Assembly (NCBI GenBank): GCA_024401645.1
Contig: JAKSKR010000028.1
Location: 1-39,386 of the forward strand
From: Paludibacteraceae bacterium
GTDB taxonomy: Bacteria; Bacteroidota; Bacteroidia; Bacteroidales; Paludibacteraceae
DNA length: 39,386 bases
Direction: 5' to 3'
Part shown: positions 15,901 to 24,195 of the stretch, piece after piece
Position numbering within the stretch: the first letter of the stretch is position 1
How the letters are laid out: every line of letters starts with the position of its first letter
Made by a program: the position numbers and the translations under genes
The notes under the pieces: generated by a model
Told to the model about the DNA's origin: nothing
Database searches by the model: none
What the model saw: the letters and a program-made list of their open reading frames with translations, nothing else

Positions 15901-18509
15901 ATTTAGATAATAAGTTTAAAAAGTACCAATATCTTCAATATTGGGATTTTAGTACGAATAAAGGCGAAGTTTTCCGATATAGCGAGAAGTTTAATGGAAA
16001 ATTGCTTTATTCAATTAACATGTTCCATCTAAACGAATCCATCTATTCTCCAACTATTTACGATATTTATAGTGAAGACAATAGTGCATTTTTCGACGTT
16101 GCAGAAGAAGAAGGAGGAGGAGACAACGTGGAGGAAGCCTACAAGGAGGAAGAGGAAACAGAACCAACACCAAAGAGGGTGAAAGAAATGCCAACCGTGC
16201 GCAAGAATTTTTCGGAAACAGCATTCTTTATTCCCCATAAAAGTGTAGATGCTGAAACCGGAGATGTAAGGTTCACTTTTACGGTTCCCGATTACATGAC
16301 TCGCTGGAAATTCATGGCTCTGGTACACGATGCCGACGTGAACACCGGAACAGTGGTACAGGAAATAGTATCGCAAAAAGATTTCTACATATCACCTAAC
16401 TATCCTCGTTTCTTGAGAATGGGAGATACTTGCTCGTTTACAGCCAATGTGGCCAACCTAACCGAAAATGCACAGAAGGGTGTTGCCAAAATGCAGTTGC
16501 TCGACGCTGTTACTGAAAACATTATTGAGGAACAGACGGTTAACTTTGAACTGGGTGCCAATAAGGTAGATGCTGTGGAGTGGAAAATGGCAGTGCCTAA
16601 CGAACTAGACGCCGTGTTGGTTCGTGTAACGGCCGAAACTGAAAGTTTTGCCGATGCCGAGCAGAAAATTCTGCCTATATTGCCAAACCACATGACTTTA
16701 ACACAGACCATGCCGCTTTGTGTGCGCGGTGGGCAGACCAAGGAATTTGACTTGAAGAACCTGACCGAGAACACAAGCGCAAGCCTAGAGAACAAGTTGC
16801 TGAAACTGGAAATATGCGAAAACCCAGTTTGGAATGTGGTAAAGTGTATGCCCGAGGCTGCTAACTGTTTGCTTTATACTTCCATTAGCTTGTCGGCTTC
16901 GCTATACATTAACGCATTGTCGCAAAAGGTAATTAAAGACAATCCGATTATTGGCGAAGTTGTTGGCAAATGGGTTGCCAAACAAGACTCTGGCAACGCG
17001 CTTCTTTCAAACTTGCAGAAGAATGAGGATGTGAAGGAGGTAAGGCTGTACGAAACGCCTTGGACGAAAGTGGCTGTTGACGAGAATAAACAGATGGCAG
17101 CACTGCATGGACTGCTAGACACTGTTGCCGTTAAGGAAAAATGCGACAACTTGCAAAGCCATCTAGACAAATTACGCTCACATAATGGTGGTTACTACTG
17201 GATATGCTCGTTTGATAAGCCAAGTGTTTATTCAACCCTGTTCGTTCTCGACAATTATGCATGCCTTCAGCGTGCGGGCATACCAATAATCAGTAACCAA
17301 CGTAAAAAAATGCTGGATGATGACGTTAACTTCCTAGACCGGTATTTTTTAGAGAAATATGAGGACATCAAGAAGAAAACGACAGGTGGGGTTAACTACC
17401 ATGTGAGTGTTGTCGACTTGTATTACTTACGCATTCGCTCGCAATTCAAATTCGACTTGCATGAAAATTTCAAAGACTCTTATAAGTTCTATTACGAGCT
17501 AATGAAGAAACAGTGGCCAACCAGCTCGCTCTATGGCAAGGCATTGGCTGCCATTTGCCTAGAAAACAACGGCGAGCACGAAGCGGCACTGCAAGTGGTG
17601 AACTCGTTGCGCGAATTGTCGGTACAAAGCGACGAAATGGGCATGTATTGGCCTAGCAACAAAAGCTCATGGCAGTGGGAAGACGATGCCATTTCTACCC
17701 AAGCCAACATAATGGAGGCGTTCTATGCTGTCGATCCGGTAGAGAATGAGTTGAGCGAGATGGGCATCTGGTTACTGAACCAGAAGAGGACGTCGCTTTG
17801 GGACAACGACATTGCCAATGCCGAAGCCATAAAGGCATTGCTGATGAACCACACTAACATTTTGGCCAAGGCCAACAACGTGAGGGTTGAACAAGGCGGC
17901 AACACCATAACCGAGAAAGAGAAAACCGAGGGTTTGGGCTCGTATAGCGTGACCTACACTGCCAACGAAATTAAACCCGAAATGGGTAAGGTAAAACTAA
18001 CCAGCGAGGCGGGTGGTAACATTTCGTGGGGTGGTCTGTACTGGCAGTTTGACGATGCCTACGAGAACATAAAGAGCAACAGCAATGGTTTGGCTGTTAC
18101 GAAAACAGTAAAGATAAGAAAACAGATTGGTGACGAGACCGTGCTTGCCGACGTTGACGAACAGACTGCGCTACACGTTGGCGACAAGCTGACCGTGCGC
18201 CTGGTGGTGAAGGCAGACCACGACTATGAATTCGTATGCCTGAAGGACCAACGTGCCAGCTGCCTTGAACCAGAATTACAAACTTCGCAAACGGGTTGGA
18301 CCAAAGGTGCATTCTACTACCAAGTACCAAAGGATGCCTCGATGTGTTTCTTCTTCAACCATCTGCCAAAGGGAACCCACGTCTTCGACTATGACCTGTA
18401 CGTTACCCACCGTGGTAACTACAACAATGGGCTTTCGCAAATTCAGTGCTTATATGCTCCCGAATTTTCGGCAAATACGGGTAGTGAGCGCATTAATGTA
18501 GTGAAGTAA
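12903..18509 (+). CDS. Alpha-2-macroglobulin family protein without thioester
   Basis: This 1868-aa protein has an N-terminal hydrophobic signal (residues about 5-24) and a long alpha-helical front part of about 400 residues. Macroglobulin modules follow: MG2 near residue 550 with the signature DRAIYRPGQMVHF, then FRVEEYKCPTFEV near 640. The A2M core starts near 1104 (AFFIPHKSVDAETGDVRFTFTVPDYMTRWKFMALVHD), followed by the toroid-like region and a terminal beta-domain. Macroglobulins trap proteases through a bait region. At the position of the usual CxEQ thioester (about residue 1313) the sequence reads KCMPEAANCLL, so covalent trapping is not expected. The acidic stretch EEEGGGDNVEEAYKEEEET (about 1066-1084) could be bait or linker. 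No pbpC neighbour is present. Periplasmic or surface location is inferred. Confidence 0.9.
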   Translation: MNSAVIKFFHLVSLLVLWLSLSSFNYKSEWNKIDTIIEKKPKTAQTLLRNIEKNARAEGNLPEVLRCIMVEHRINTKIIDEVGSINNTLTRLKSFRKTYKNHSAAVAVAFCLEAEVLNHYYDGNCYDSERSEVLPKDFKEWQEADIEWKIRDSYKRALKNAIVKTTKASAYKTLFDVDVDGRHYFTTLYDLIQGCRIYNNKVYTKTEVLKIFDELIAFHKNDPDKNAYVFAKLDKRDWEQSDYAKFVYDRLNKFNRYKNYVTITESYVNDLEKMLATYRNTSASVLVRCRLGMVYYEMMSENTFDSYKDLGIKLKLTPKRLYDLCNKGITQYPNHPHAKELKKLIEVMKLESVTTEIDKDVYRNDEDVLLKVGYANITNLQLNLHRYDCSPEDRLGKKHYELPNTKIDSLNYVLTPSDYFNKRDTILHLPKLDFGSYFIAYKGDTIDFTVSNFSAFIGDIDYGDGTIGFVVDSKTGMPMADVGVFGKDTDFYGLIKTTNREGAYRLTYNENYSRLFFSDSLKQDRFLNISNNVHQVYNSSNRDDKAKIFTDRAIYRPGQMVHFNIIRYKLDDITKVIENKNFTVEVKTGHNVIYEKKLTTNQYGSVADSFRIPVSARPGEYRISCSETWESHPFRVEEYKCPTFEVGLVSPVHYIEFGEEVSVKGKAKYLNETPLQRAKVVYTIVDHEGKRTTDSTYTNNYGDFEVRFRTKTKSDNVILSASSVNVMVTDLKGETHGQNSCFWVGSNNMHIKCGNRKPQMEKKDLPKVKFTVTNFNDEPLTQKVNYAVYSDTVLVADGVVVSDSINGFSLPVETSNWKAGKYDIKLTVNDVKQHIVKNDFSFILFSTEDTCPPIYSELWIDDNETHWLKSDSDSVLVRVGTSLIDAWLLTVSRYSNQYSYYWSKLSNKVKIDKWRLQAGSDKLYVDYFIINNGQLWHQSVAIRKKPEDKTLKTKLSVFRDKVQPGAKEQWTLHVEPARGEMMATMYDASLDLIVPMNVWHLDNKFKKYQYLQYWDFSTNKGEVFRYSEKFNGKLLYSINMFHLNESIYSPTIYDIYSEDNSAFFDVAEEEGGGDNVEEAYKEEEETEPTPKRVKEMPTVRKNFSETAFFIPHKSVDAETGDVRFTFTVPDYMTRWKFMALVHDADVNTGTVVQEIVSQKDFYISPNYPRFLRMGDTCSFTANVANLTENAQKGVAKMQLLDAVTENIIEEQTVNFELGANKVDAVEWKMAVPNELDAVLVRVTAETESFADAEQKILPILPNHMTLTQTMPLCVRGGQTKEFDLKNLTENTSASLENKLLKLEICENPVWNVVKCMPEAANCLLYTSISLSASLYINALSQKVIKDNPIIGEVVGKWVAKQDSGNALLSNLQKNEDVKEVRLYETPWTKVAVDENKQMAALHGLLDTVAVKEKCDNLQSHLDKLRSHNGGYYWICSFDKPSVYSTLFVLDNYACLQRAGIPIISNQRKKMLDDDVNFLDRYFLEKYEDIKKKTTGGVNYHVSVVDLYYLRIRSQFKFDLHENFKDSYKFYYELMKKQWPTSSLYGKALAAICLENNGEHEAALQVVNSLRELSVQSDEMGMYWPSNKSSWQWEDDAISTQANIMEAFYAVDPVENELSEMGIWLLNQKRTSLWDNDIANAEAIKALLMNHTNILAKANNVRVEQGGNTITEKEKTEGLGSYSVTYTANEIKPEMGKVKLTSEAGGNISWGGLYWQFDDAYENIKSNSNGLAVTKTVKIRKQIGDETVLADVDEQTALHVGDKLTVRLVVKADHDYEFVCLKDQRASCLEPELQTSQTGWTKGAFYYQVPKDASMCFFFNHLPKGTHVFDYDLYVTHRGNYNNGLSQIQCLYAPEFSANTGSERINVVK

Positions 18510-18538
18510 CCCCCACCATTAAAAAAAACACGATTACC

Positions 18539-19078
18539 ATGGACAACTACCAAGACTTAATAGATAAGCTTACGCCGCGCGTAAGGGAAATACTAACCCC
18601 CATTGGCGGACACAAAATTTACCACCTAGAGGGTAATTGCTGGGAACACACCTTGTTGGTTATGCAAGGTATGGGTAGCGACTCGCTCTACAGACTACTT
18701 GGCCTGTTGCACGACATTGGCAAGAGCAGGTTCTACGAACGCGATGCCGAAGGGTGGTACACCTACCCTGGCCACGCAAAGGGTGGTGCCGACATGCTGC
18801 ACGAATTCATACCCACAACCCACCCACAATATCAGTTACTATATTGGGTGATTGCCAACCACATTAAAACGCTGTTTTTCTGCAAGAGCAAGTGCCTAGA
18901 CAAGGACATGGCAAAGCTAGACGCCACCATACCTGCCGGTGTTGACCATAAGCAGGCTTGGCACATGCTGCTGACCCTTGGCATAGCCGATATTAAAGGC
19001 TCGTACACTGTAGAAAGTGAGCAGGCTAACGACAACCGCAACATTGCTAAACTAGAGGCAATGAAAGCACGGCTTTGA
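18539..19078 (+). CDS. HD-domain phosphohydrolase
   Basis: This 179-aa cytoplasmic protein has the metal-binding HD set in order: His37 (NCWEHTLL), His58-Asp59 (GLLHDIGK), His79 (YPGHAKGG), His108 (VIANHIK) and Asp151 (GIADIKG). The layout is that of stand-alone HD hydrolases and the HD part of some tRNA nucleotidyltransferases. The substrate, probably a nucleotide or nucleic-acid phosphate, is not evident. The ATG at 18539 lies 29 nt after the macroglobulin stop, so it is likely on the same transcript. A clear terminator follows at 19127. Confidence 0.88.
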   Translation: MDNYQDLIDKLTPRVREILTPIGGHKIYHLEGNCWEHTLLVMQGMGSDSLYRLLGLLHDIGKSRFYERDAEGWYTYPGHAKGGADMLHEFIPTTHPQYQLLYWVIANHIKTLFFCKSKCLDKDMAKLDATIPAGVDHKQAWHMLLTLGIADIKGSYTVESEQANDNRNIAKLEAMKARL

Positions 19079-19126
19079 CACGGCTTCCGCATCCATAAAT
19101 TCGTCATAGTTGTTAATAAAATATGA

Positions 19127-19154
19127 AGCCAGTCCGTAAGGGCTGGCTTTTTTT
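19127..19154 (+). terminator. Terminator of the macroglobulin/HD transcript
   Basis: A 9-bp stem (19127-19135 with 19140-19148, one G-T pair, core AGCCAG/CTGGCT), a GTAA loop and seven T (19148-19154). It lies between the convergent HD gene and the WG-repeat gene. Confidence 0.88.
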
Positions 19155-19158
19155 ATGG

Positions 19159-20673
19159 TCATTTGATACCCTCACCCTTGTCGTTCAAGAAATACCAACG
19201 GTTGTTGTATTTCACGCGTAAGAGTTCATCGCTGAAGGTTTTTATATCTTGAAATTCCTTGTTGATGGATGTGCCATTCTCTAAAATGACCAGTTTATTG
19301 AAGTACTTCTTTGTTGATACACTATAATCTTCCCTTTTTCGGAATTTTAGATTTAACTCATTGTCTTTCTTCGACAAATCTTTCGTATAACTGCAAAGGG
19401 AATTGAAGTTGTCTAAATCGTACTTTTTCCTATCAGACAATTTCAAAAGTCCATTTTCCACATAGTAGAAAAGGTTGATTGACTCCGATTCTGGAACCCA
19501 AACGGTATCGCCTGTTGCAAAGTCGATATATATCAATTTATTACTATTGGTACTTGCTTCCGATTCAACAACAGCTACCTTGTTGCCAAAGATGCTAACG
19601 GAAACAGGTTCATTTATTAAGGCATTGCCCTTTGCATCTTCAAACATCCAGGTGTCAGCAGCCTGTGTGTCAAGAAGTTTCAGCCTGTTGTTACCAACCG
19701 AGATGTATTTCAGTTCCTTGCCATTAGATGTAAGCACTTTCCTTTGGCCAACCGACGCAGGCAAATTAATGCCAAGATATTTTTTGGCATCTTCAATGTC
19801 CGTGCCACGGAAGTAGATGTTCTTTCCGTAAACAGAAGGAAGACAGTCCAGATTGTCTGCCACCAGCTTACCACCTTTATAAAGGGTTGTGCTTATAGGG
19901 TAACTTTCTCTTCCAGTTTCGCCATCACGAACAAAAACGTTGGTGAGCAACACTGCACCATCTACATATTGAATATCCATGTTATCTCTTTCGAAAGGGT
20001 AGAGTACGTTGAAATTCATGTCAACAAGTCCATACTTGTTGTTTTTATTCATAATAAGATACTCTCCTACTGGTATAGCCATCCCATTACGGCAATAATC
20101 AAATCCCTGTTTTTTCAATGCTTCTATTCCCACGTACTCCTTTTTCCCTTTTTTGGTGGTCGATAGGAATTCGCCAGTATTGGAATTCACGATAGGACTA
20201 TCGTTGCTTAATGTAAACAGAAGCTTGCCGTTCTCGAAACAGTAAGAAGTGTACTTGCCAGGTTCTGTTTCAATTTGAACGACAGCTGTTGGTTTGTAGA
20301 CAGACGCATTGTTTATGTCTGTGAATGATCCGTTTGGATAACACATTATTGACAACACTTTGCCCTGCGGAACAAGGTTGCGGCCCATGGTGTCGGTAAC
20401 ACCAACCTTATAGTCGAACCAAAGGCCATTTCTGAACATACCCTCTTTATTTACATTCTCGTATTGCAATGGGATAACCACATCGCCCGACTTGTTGATG
20501 AAGCCCGACTTGTTCCCCTTTGTAACAAGAGCTCTATTATCACTGAAATTGCCGACATAATCGTAGTCTTTAACCTTTTCGTTTAGTAACTCGGTCTGCT
20601 TTTGGTTTAGTGAGGCTGCAAATGTGGAAGAGAACGACATTGCAGCTAATAATGTGATAACGATTCTTTTCAT
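19159..20673 (-). CDS. Secreted WG-repeat protein
   Basis: This 504-aa protein has a signal peptide (MKRIVITLLAAMSFSSTFA). WG-type repeats can be read at SGFINKSGDVVIPLQYENV (about residues 57-75), NKYGLVDMNFNVLYPFERDNMDI (about 212-234), and WYFLNDKGEGIK at the very C-terminus (493-504), where the protein seems to stop partway into a repeat. WG repeats form beta-rich, probably ligand- or protein-binding surfaces; no enzymatic motif is visible. It has its own transcription unit, divergent from the small membrane protein at 20939. The divergent spacer (20674-20938) is very AT-rich and shows no exact promoter box. Confidence 0.78.
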   Translation of the reverse strand: MKRIVITLLAAMSFSSTFAASLNQKQTELLNEKVKDYDYVGNFSDNRALVTKGNKSGFINKSGDVVIPLQYENVNKEGMFRNGLWFDYKVGVTDTMGRNLVPQGKVLSIMCYPNGSFTDINNASVYKPTAVVQIETEPGKYTSYCFENGKLLFTLSNDSPIVNSNTGEFLSTTKKGKKEYVGIEALKKQGFDYCRNGMAIPVGEYLIMNKNNKYGLVDMNFNVLYPFERDNMDIQYVDGAVLLTNVFVRDGETGRESYPISTTLYKGGKLVADNLDCLPSVYGKNIYFRGTDIEDAKKYLGINLPASVGQRKVLTSNGKELKYISVGNNRLKLLDTQAADTWMFEDAKGNALINEPVSVSIFGNKVAVVESEASTNSNKLIYIDFATGDTVWVPESESINLFYYVENGLLKLSDRKKYDLDNFNSLCSYTKDLSKKDNELNLKFRKREDYSVSTKKYFNKLVILENGTSINKEFQDIKTFSDELLRVKYNNRWYFLNDKGEGIK

Positions 20674-20938
20674 TTATGTATAATGTTTTTTTCTATCAAT
20701 AAATCCTATAATAGAACTTACAATTTTTTCATGGTGATAAATTCGAGAATAGATTAGGCATCTTCGACATGCCGAAGGTGTACATCAATATCTTTTCAAA
20801 AATCGTGCCACAATCTCTTCAATAAACTCAAGGTCACACTTTTGAAAAAAAATCATAAAATTTTTATATTCTATAAAATATTCAGTACAGCTAATTGTCT
20901 ACAATACTTGGAAGAATCATTTAAATATAGATGACAGA

Positions 20939-21274
20939 ATGACGATTTTACAAAAACACTTGGTGTTTATCCCTCTTTTTTGCGTGGCTTTTATTGTAGT
21001 GTTCGGTGGATGCGTAATGCTTCTGTGGAACTGGTTGATGCCGGAACTATTCGGTTTGCCGTCTCTCAATTTTTGGCAGGCAGCAGGATTACTTGTTTTG
21101 TGCAAGATTCTTTTTGGAGGCTTCGGTGGCTTTCATCACCACGGTCATGGCTGTCACCATGGCGGCAACAAGCTACGCGTACGTTGGGAAAGTATGACTC
21201 CTGAAGAACGCGAGCGCCTAATGGAAATGCACGGATGTTGCCAGAAGCCGACTGAAACCGATGGAAAGGAATAA
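20939..21274 (+). CDS. Small two-helix membrane protein with His/Gly-rich linker
   Basis: This 111-aa protein has two hydrophobic spans (about residues 9-30 and 43-64) followed by the His/Gly-rich stretch GGFGGFHHHGHGCHHGG. It ends in a cytoplasmic tail with WESMTPEERERLMEMHGCC. The same arrangement (PELFGLPxLxFWQAxGLLxLxKILFGGF, His-Gly run, MTPEERE tail) is common in Bacteroidetes, often beside an ECF sigma factor. No sigma gene is visible here; its 3' side is instead an sdhC remnant. The His/Cys cluster could bind metal, which is inference. The ATG at 20939 fits the membrane topology. Confidence 0.78.
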   Translation: MTILQKHLVFIPLFCVAFIVVFGGCVMLLWNWLMPELFGLPSLNFWQAAGLLVLCKILFGGFGGFHHHGHGCHHGGNKLRVRWESMTPEERERLMEMHGCCQKPTETDGKE

Positions 21275-21283
21275 ACTCGATGA

Positions 21284-21479
21284 CATAATTGGCTACACCT
21301 CAACCATGGCATTTGGAGTGCCATGCAGACGATGGGATTGAACAACCAGGCGTGGTACCCACGTTTGAAAGTCATCAGTTCCGTCTACGCTACAGTTTTA
21401 ATACTTATGTTCGCTGTTGTAGCTGTGGCATTCTGTTTTGGCTACACACCTAGCGACATCAGTAATGTAATGCCATAAC
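21284..21479 (+). pseudogene. 3' remnant of succinate dehydrogenase cytochrome b (sdhC) gene
   Basis: In one frame, bounded upstream by a TGA at 21281, the sequence encodes HNWLHLNHGIWSAMQTMG, continues LNNQAWYPRLKVISSVYATV, and ends in a hydrophobic helix before a TAA at 21477-21479. The LHLxHGxWSAMQTxGxNN element and the following PRLK-helix are those of the C-terminal part of Bacteroidetes succinate dehydrogenase/fumarate reductase cytochrome b, including the haem-ligand histidine region. Only about 65 of the usual roughly 220-230 codons remain, and sdhA and sdhB do not follow. A 51-codon ATG frame starts at 21323 but would lack the quinone and most haem sites. Most likely a gene fragment left by rearrangement or duplication. 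Confidence 0.75.
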
Positions 21480-21522
21480 CTTCAGCCTTGTTGGCAACAC
21501 ATAGGCAGAACGCACTATGGTT

Positions 21523-21565
21523 AAAACAAAAAAAATCAGTCTTAATAGACTGATTTTTTTGTTTT
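21523..21565. terminator. Bidirectional terminator
   Basis: A long stem, AAAAC-A8-TCAGTC (21523-21541) against GACTGA-T7-GTTTT (21548-21565), with a 6-nt loop and one-base slip. A and T tracts on both sides let it end transcripts from either direction: the small membrane gene and sdhC remnant rightward, and the esterase gene leftward (stop at 21586). Confidence 0.92.
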
Positions 21566-21585
21566 AAGGAGTTTCTATGTAAACA

Positions 21586-22809
21586 TTATTCACCAACCGA
21601 AATAACAACGGTTAGTTTAGCACAGTAGTCTAGGCCAAAGTCGTTCCTGCCAAAAATGTTTTCTTCTATAACACTTTTCTTACGGGGTACCTTACCACGG
21701 AAGACAGCCTTACCGTCGTAAATGACTGATATGTTTTCGTCGAGGTTGACCATGTCGTCGTTCAGCCAGATGGTTAGCTGTGGATAATCGCAACGCTCAA
21801 CATAGATAACATTGTCGTCAATAGATATTTCGGCACGGTCGCCTCGTTTAGGCGTAACGGTTTCTGGAAGAGAAAGCCAAAACAGGCTTCTTTCTGTTAC
21901 CTCTTCTTGTTGCCAAACCATGCGCTTATTATCGGCTTTACGTGTAAATTGTTGCATCCACGGAATTGCTGAAGCATCTTCCAACTCCATCCAGTGACCT
22001 TTACCTGAAGCTATAAGCGCATTACGCTTATAGAAGTTTACATTTTCGGGCTTTAATACGGCCAGCGAGTCAAGTTCAACCAATCGTTTCAACGTCTCCC
22101 TATTACGGTTGTAGGCATCGTCGTGTTCACCTACACACATCATAAATGGCGTAGTGCGTAAGTTAATGAGATTTACATCGCCCGGATGTCCTGCCATTGT
22201 AGTGGCAGCTGCCCAGCGGTCGGCTAGTCGGGGAGCAAGTCGCCAAACACCGTCGCCACCAGCCGAATAGCCCATGAGGTAAACCCGATTTGGGTCGGCT
22301 CCTAAATTGATGACAGCCAAGTTAATCATGGTAGTGAGCAGGGTGTCAACTTCGGGTTTGAACCACAAGTCCCACGTGTTGAAAGGAGAACGTGGAGCCA
22401 TGTAGATGCACTGCGAAGGTAAGAACTCATCGTAAAGGTGCTGCTGGTTTTGGTATAGCACATCGTTAACTTCAGCAGTTGTACCGCCTCCGCCATGTAG
22501 CGACACGAAAAGAGGGTAGCCATTTTCTGGCTTTTCGCCATAAACAAAAGTCGAAAAAGGCATTTTAAGGGTGTCCTTTCTTAAGACTTGCTTAATCCAC
22601 GCCTCCTCGTTCTGCTGTTTATACATCTCTTTGGCAATTGAACGAATATCGTCGGTAAGGGCAACCGCCTCTGCCATGCTCAACGAATTAGACAGTTTAG
22701 GAACCTTCACAGTCACCATTGTAACGGTGTCTACACTAGATGCCTTAACGCAGAATGCACCTAGCAATAGAAGTGCAGTTGTTGCTAAACGAATAATGGT
22801 CTTTTTCAT
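21586..22809 (-). CDS. Secreted alpha/beta-hydrolase (esterase/depolymerase type)
   Basis: This 407-aa protein has a signal peptide (MKKTIIRLATTALLLLGAFC). The hydrolase core shows an oxyanion-hole region PLFVSLHGGGGTT, the nucleophile elbow GYSAGG (about residue 180), an acid in GEHDDAY (about 227) and the histidine in GKGHWMEL (about 270), in the usual order. This is like polyhydroxybutyrate depolymerase or feruloyl-esterase-like secreted esterases. A C-terminal beta-rich segment of about 90 residues follows. The frame is open to a TTG at 22842, but the ATG at 22809 gives the signal peptide and lies 22 nt past the flavoprotein stop. Co-transcription with the flavo-diiron protein is likely. 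Substrate unknown. Confidence 0.85.
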   Translation of the reverse strand: MKKTIIRLATTALLLLGAFCVKASSVDTVTMVTVKVPKLSNSLSMAEAVALTDDIRSIAKEMYKQQNEEAWIKQVLRKDTLKMPFSTFVYGEKPENGYPLFVSLHGGGGTTAEVNDVLYQNQQHLYDEFLPSQCIYMAPRSPFNTWDLWFKPEVDTLLTTMINLAVINLGADPNRVYLMGYSAGGDGVWRLAPRLADRWAAATTMAGHPGDVNLINLRTTPFMMCVGEHDDAYNRNRETLKRLVELDSLAVLKPENVNFYKRNALIASGKGHWMELEDASAIPWMQQFTRKADNKRMVWQQEEVTERSLFWLSLPETVTPKRGDRAEISIDDNVIYVERCDYPQLTIWLNDDMVNLDENISVIYDGKAVFRGKVPRKKSVIEENIFGRNDFGLDYCAKLTVVISVGE

Positions 22810-22831
22810 GTCTGCTCGTTTATTTGAATAA

Positions 22832-23992
22832 CTATTCGGCAAGCAAGTTTGTCAATTCCTTCAAATCGTTTCGGGTGTTTTCGTTCAGTGTGGTCTTAAT
22901 GGTAACCACCTTGTCGATGATGGAAACATTCTTGAAGGTTTCGACCGTGCTACGCATAATGCGGGCTGCGGCAGGAGCCCAACTGCCATTTTCAACCAAT
23001 GCCACCTTACGGTTCTGGTAAGTCTTGTCGGAAAGGTGACCTAGGAAGTCTTTCATAAGTGGCATAAGTCCACCATCGTAGGTAGAGGCAGCCAAAACCA
23101 TGCGGTCGTAACGGAATGCATCTTCAACGCATTCTGCCACATCGGCACGCGAAAGGTCGCTAATAGCCACTTTCACGCCTTTAGCTTCCAACATTTCTGC
23201 TAGTTCCTTCGCTGCCTTACCGGTGTTGCCGTGCAGGGTAGCATAGGCAATGAATACGCCCTTGGTTTCGGGTTCGTACTTGCTCCATGTATCGTAAAGG
23301 CCAAGATAGTAACCCAGGTTTTCCTTCAAGATAGGGCCATGCAAAGGACAGATGGTTTGAATGTCGAGCGTTGCAGCTTTCTTTAAAAGGGTCTGTACAG
23401 GCGAACCATACTTACCGCAGATGTTGAAGTAGTAGCGACGCGCCTCGCAAGCCCAATCGTCGGTCTCGTTGCAAAGGGCGCCGAACTTACCGAAACCATC
23501 GGCACTGAAAAGAACTTTCTCTGTGCTCTCGTAAGAGACGATAACTTCAGGCCAGTGAACCATTGGTGCCGCATAGAAGGTTAGGTTATGCTTACCTAAC
23601 TCTAGCTTATCGCCTTCCTTAACTTGAAGAATTCTGTCGCTGAAATCGAAGTCGAAGAACTGGCACATCATAGAAGCAGCCCTTGCCGAACAAACCACTT
23701 GGCAGTTCTTGAAATTCTGCATCACCCATGCCACGTTTGCCGAGTGGTCTGGCTCGAGGTGCTGAACAACAAGGTATGAAGGTTCGCGACCAGCCAGAAC
23801 CTCGCGCAGCTTACCCTGCCATTCTTCACTTTTCCTAACGTCGATGGTGTCCATAATGGTCAGCTTCTCGTCGTCGATAACATAAGAGTTATAGGCCATT
23901 CCTTCGGGAATGATGTATTGGTTCTCAAACAAGTCGAGATCGAGGTCATCGCAACCAATGTAGTGAATGCTAGAATTATCTTTTATCATCAT
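22832..23992 (-). CDS. Flavo-diiron protein (A-type flavoprotein, FprA family)
   Basis: This 386-aa cytoplasmic enzyme reduces O2 to water and/or NO to N2O in anaerobes. The N-terminal metallo-beta-lactamase-like domain (about 1-245) carries all diiron ligands: His78, Glu80, Asp82 (HLEPDH), His146 (APMVHW), Asp165 (SADGFG) and His218 (PLHGP). The flavodoxin domain (about 246-386) starts with the FMN phosphate loop AYATLHGNTGKAA, and STYDGG and NGSWAPAAARIM follow at later FMN-loop positions. No rubredoxin or flavin-reductase domain is fused, so electrons come from a separate partner not seen here. Two in-frame ATGs lie at 23992 and 23989; a -7 box is close upstream. The complete ligand set suggests an active enzyme and an oxygen-exposed anaerobe. 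Confidence 0.95.
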   Translation of the reverse strand: MMIKDNSSIHYIGCDDLDLDLFENQYIIPEGMAYNSYVIDDEKLTIMDTIDVRKSEEWQGKLREVLAGREPSYLVVQHLEPDHSANVAWVMQNFKNCQVVCSARAASMMCQFFDFDFSDRILQVKEGDKLELGKHNLTFYAAPMVHWPEVIVSYESTEKVLFSADGFGKFGALCNETDDWACEARRYYFNICGKYGSPVQTLLKKAATLDIQTICPLHGPILKENLGYYLGLYDTWSKYEPETKGVFIAYATLHGNTGKAAKELAEMLEAKGVKVAISDLSRADVAECVEDAFRYDRMVLAASTYDGGLMPLMKDFLGHLSDKTYQNRKVALVENGSWAPAAARIMRSTVETFKNVSIIDKVVTIKTTLNENTRNDLKELTNLLAE

Positions 23993-24016
23993 AGAGACTA
24001 GTATTTTTCTTTTCTA

Positions 24017-24024
24017 CAAATATA
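24017..24024 (-). promoter_or_regulatory. -7 box for the flavo-diiron operon
   Basis: Minus-strand TATATTTG fits TAnnTTTG, 25 nt before the ATG at 23992. No TTG lies at the standard distance upstream. The strong terminator at 24094-24125 implies that transcription restarts here. Confidence 0.5.
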
Positions 24025-24093
24025 ACGAAAAATCCCCAAAATTCATGTTTGACATTCTGTTAACGGAAAGTTCGAAGGCAAAGGCTAAAAATT

Positions 24094-24125
24094 AAAAAAG
24101 CGCCTCATCGCTGAGACGCTTTTTT
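24094..24125. terminator. Bidirectional terminator
   Basis: AAAAAGCGcCTC against GAGaCGCTTTTT, with one mismatch and a 6-nt loop, flanked by A and T tracts on both sides. Leftward it ends either the efflux operon or the short transcript starting near 24181. Confidence 0.88.
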
Positions 24126-24195
24126 CACACACACAGTAGTTTAGGTAAAAATTGTAGTCATTGTTTCTAAGTTTGCTTTATGCACTACAAAGATA
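24094..24195 (-). ncRNA. Candidate small RNA or leader with tiny ORF
   Basis: On the minus strand a -7 box TATCTTTG (24188-24195) has a TTG 17 nt upstream (24213-24215, slightly short of the usual 19). About 55-85 nt later comes the strong terminator at 24094-24125. The transcript would hold a tiny frame, ATG-ACT-ACA-ATT-TTT-ACC-TAA (MTTIFT), followed by a GTGTGTGTG stretch. The flavo-diiron gene lies downstream behind its own -7 box, so this could be an attenuated leader or an independent small RNA. It may instead be only the 3' trailer of the efflux operon. Confidence 0.4.
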
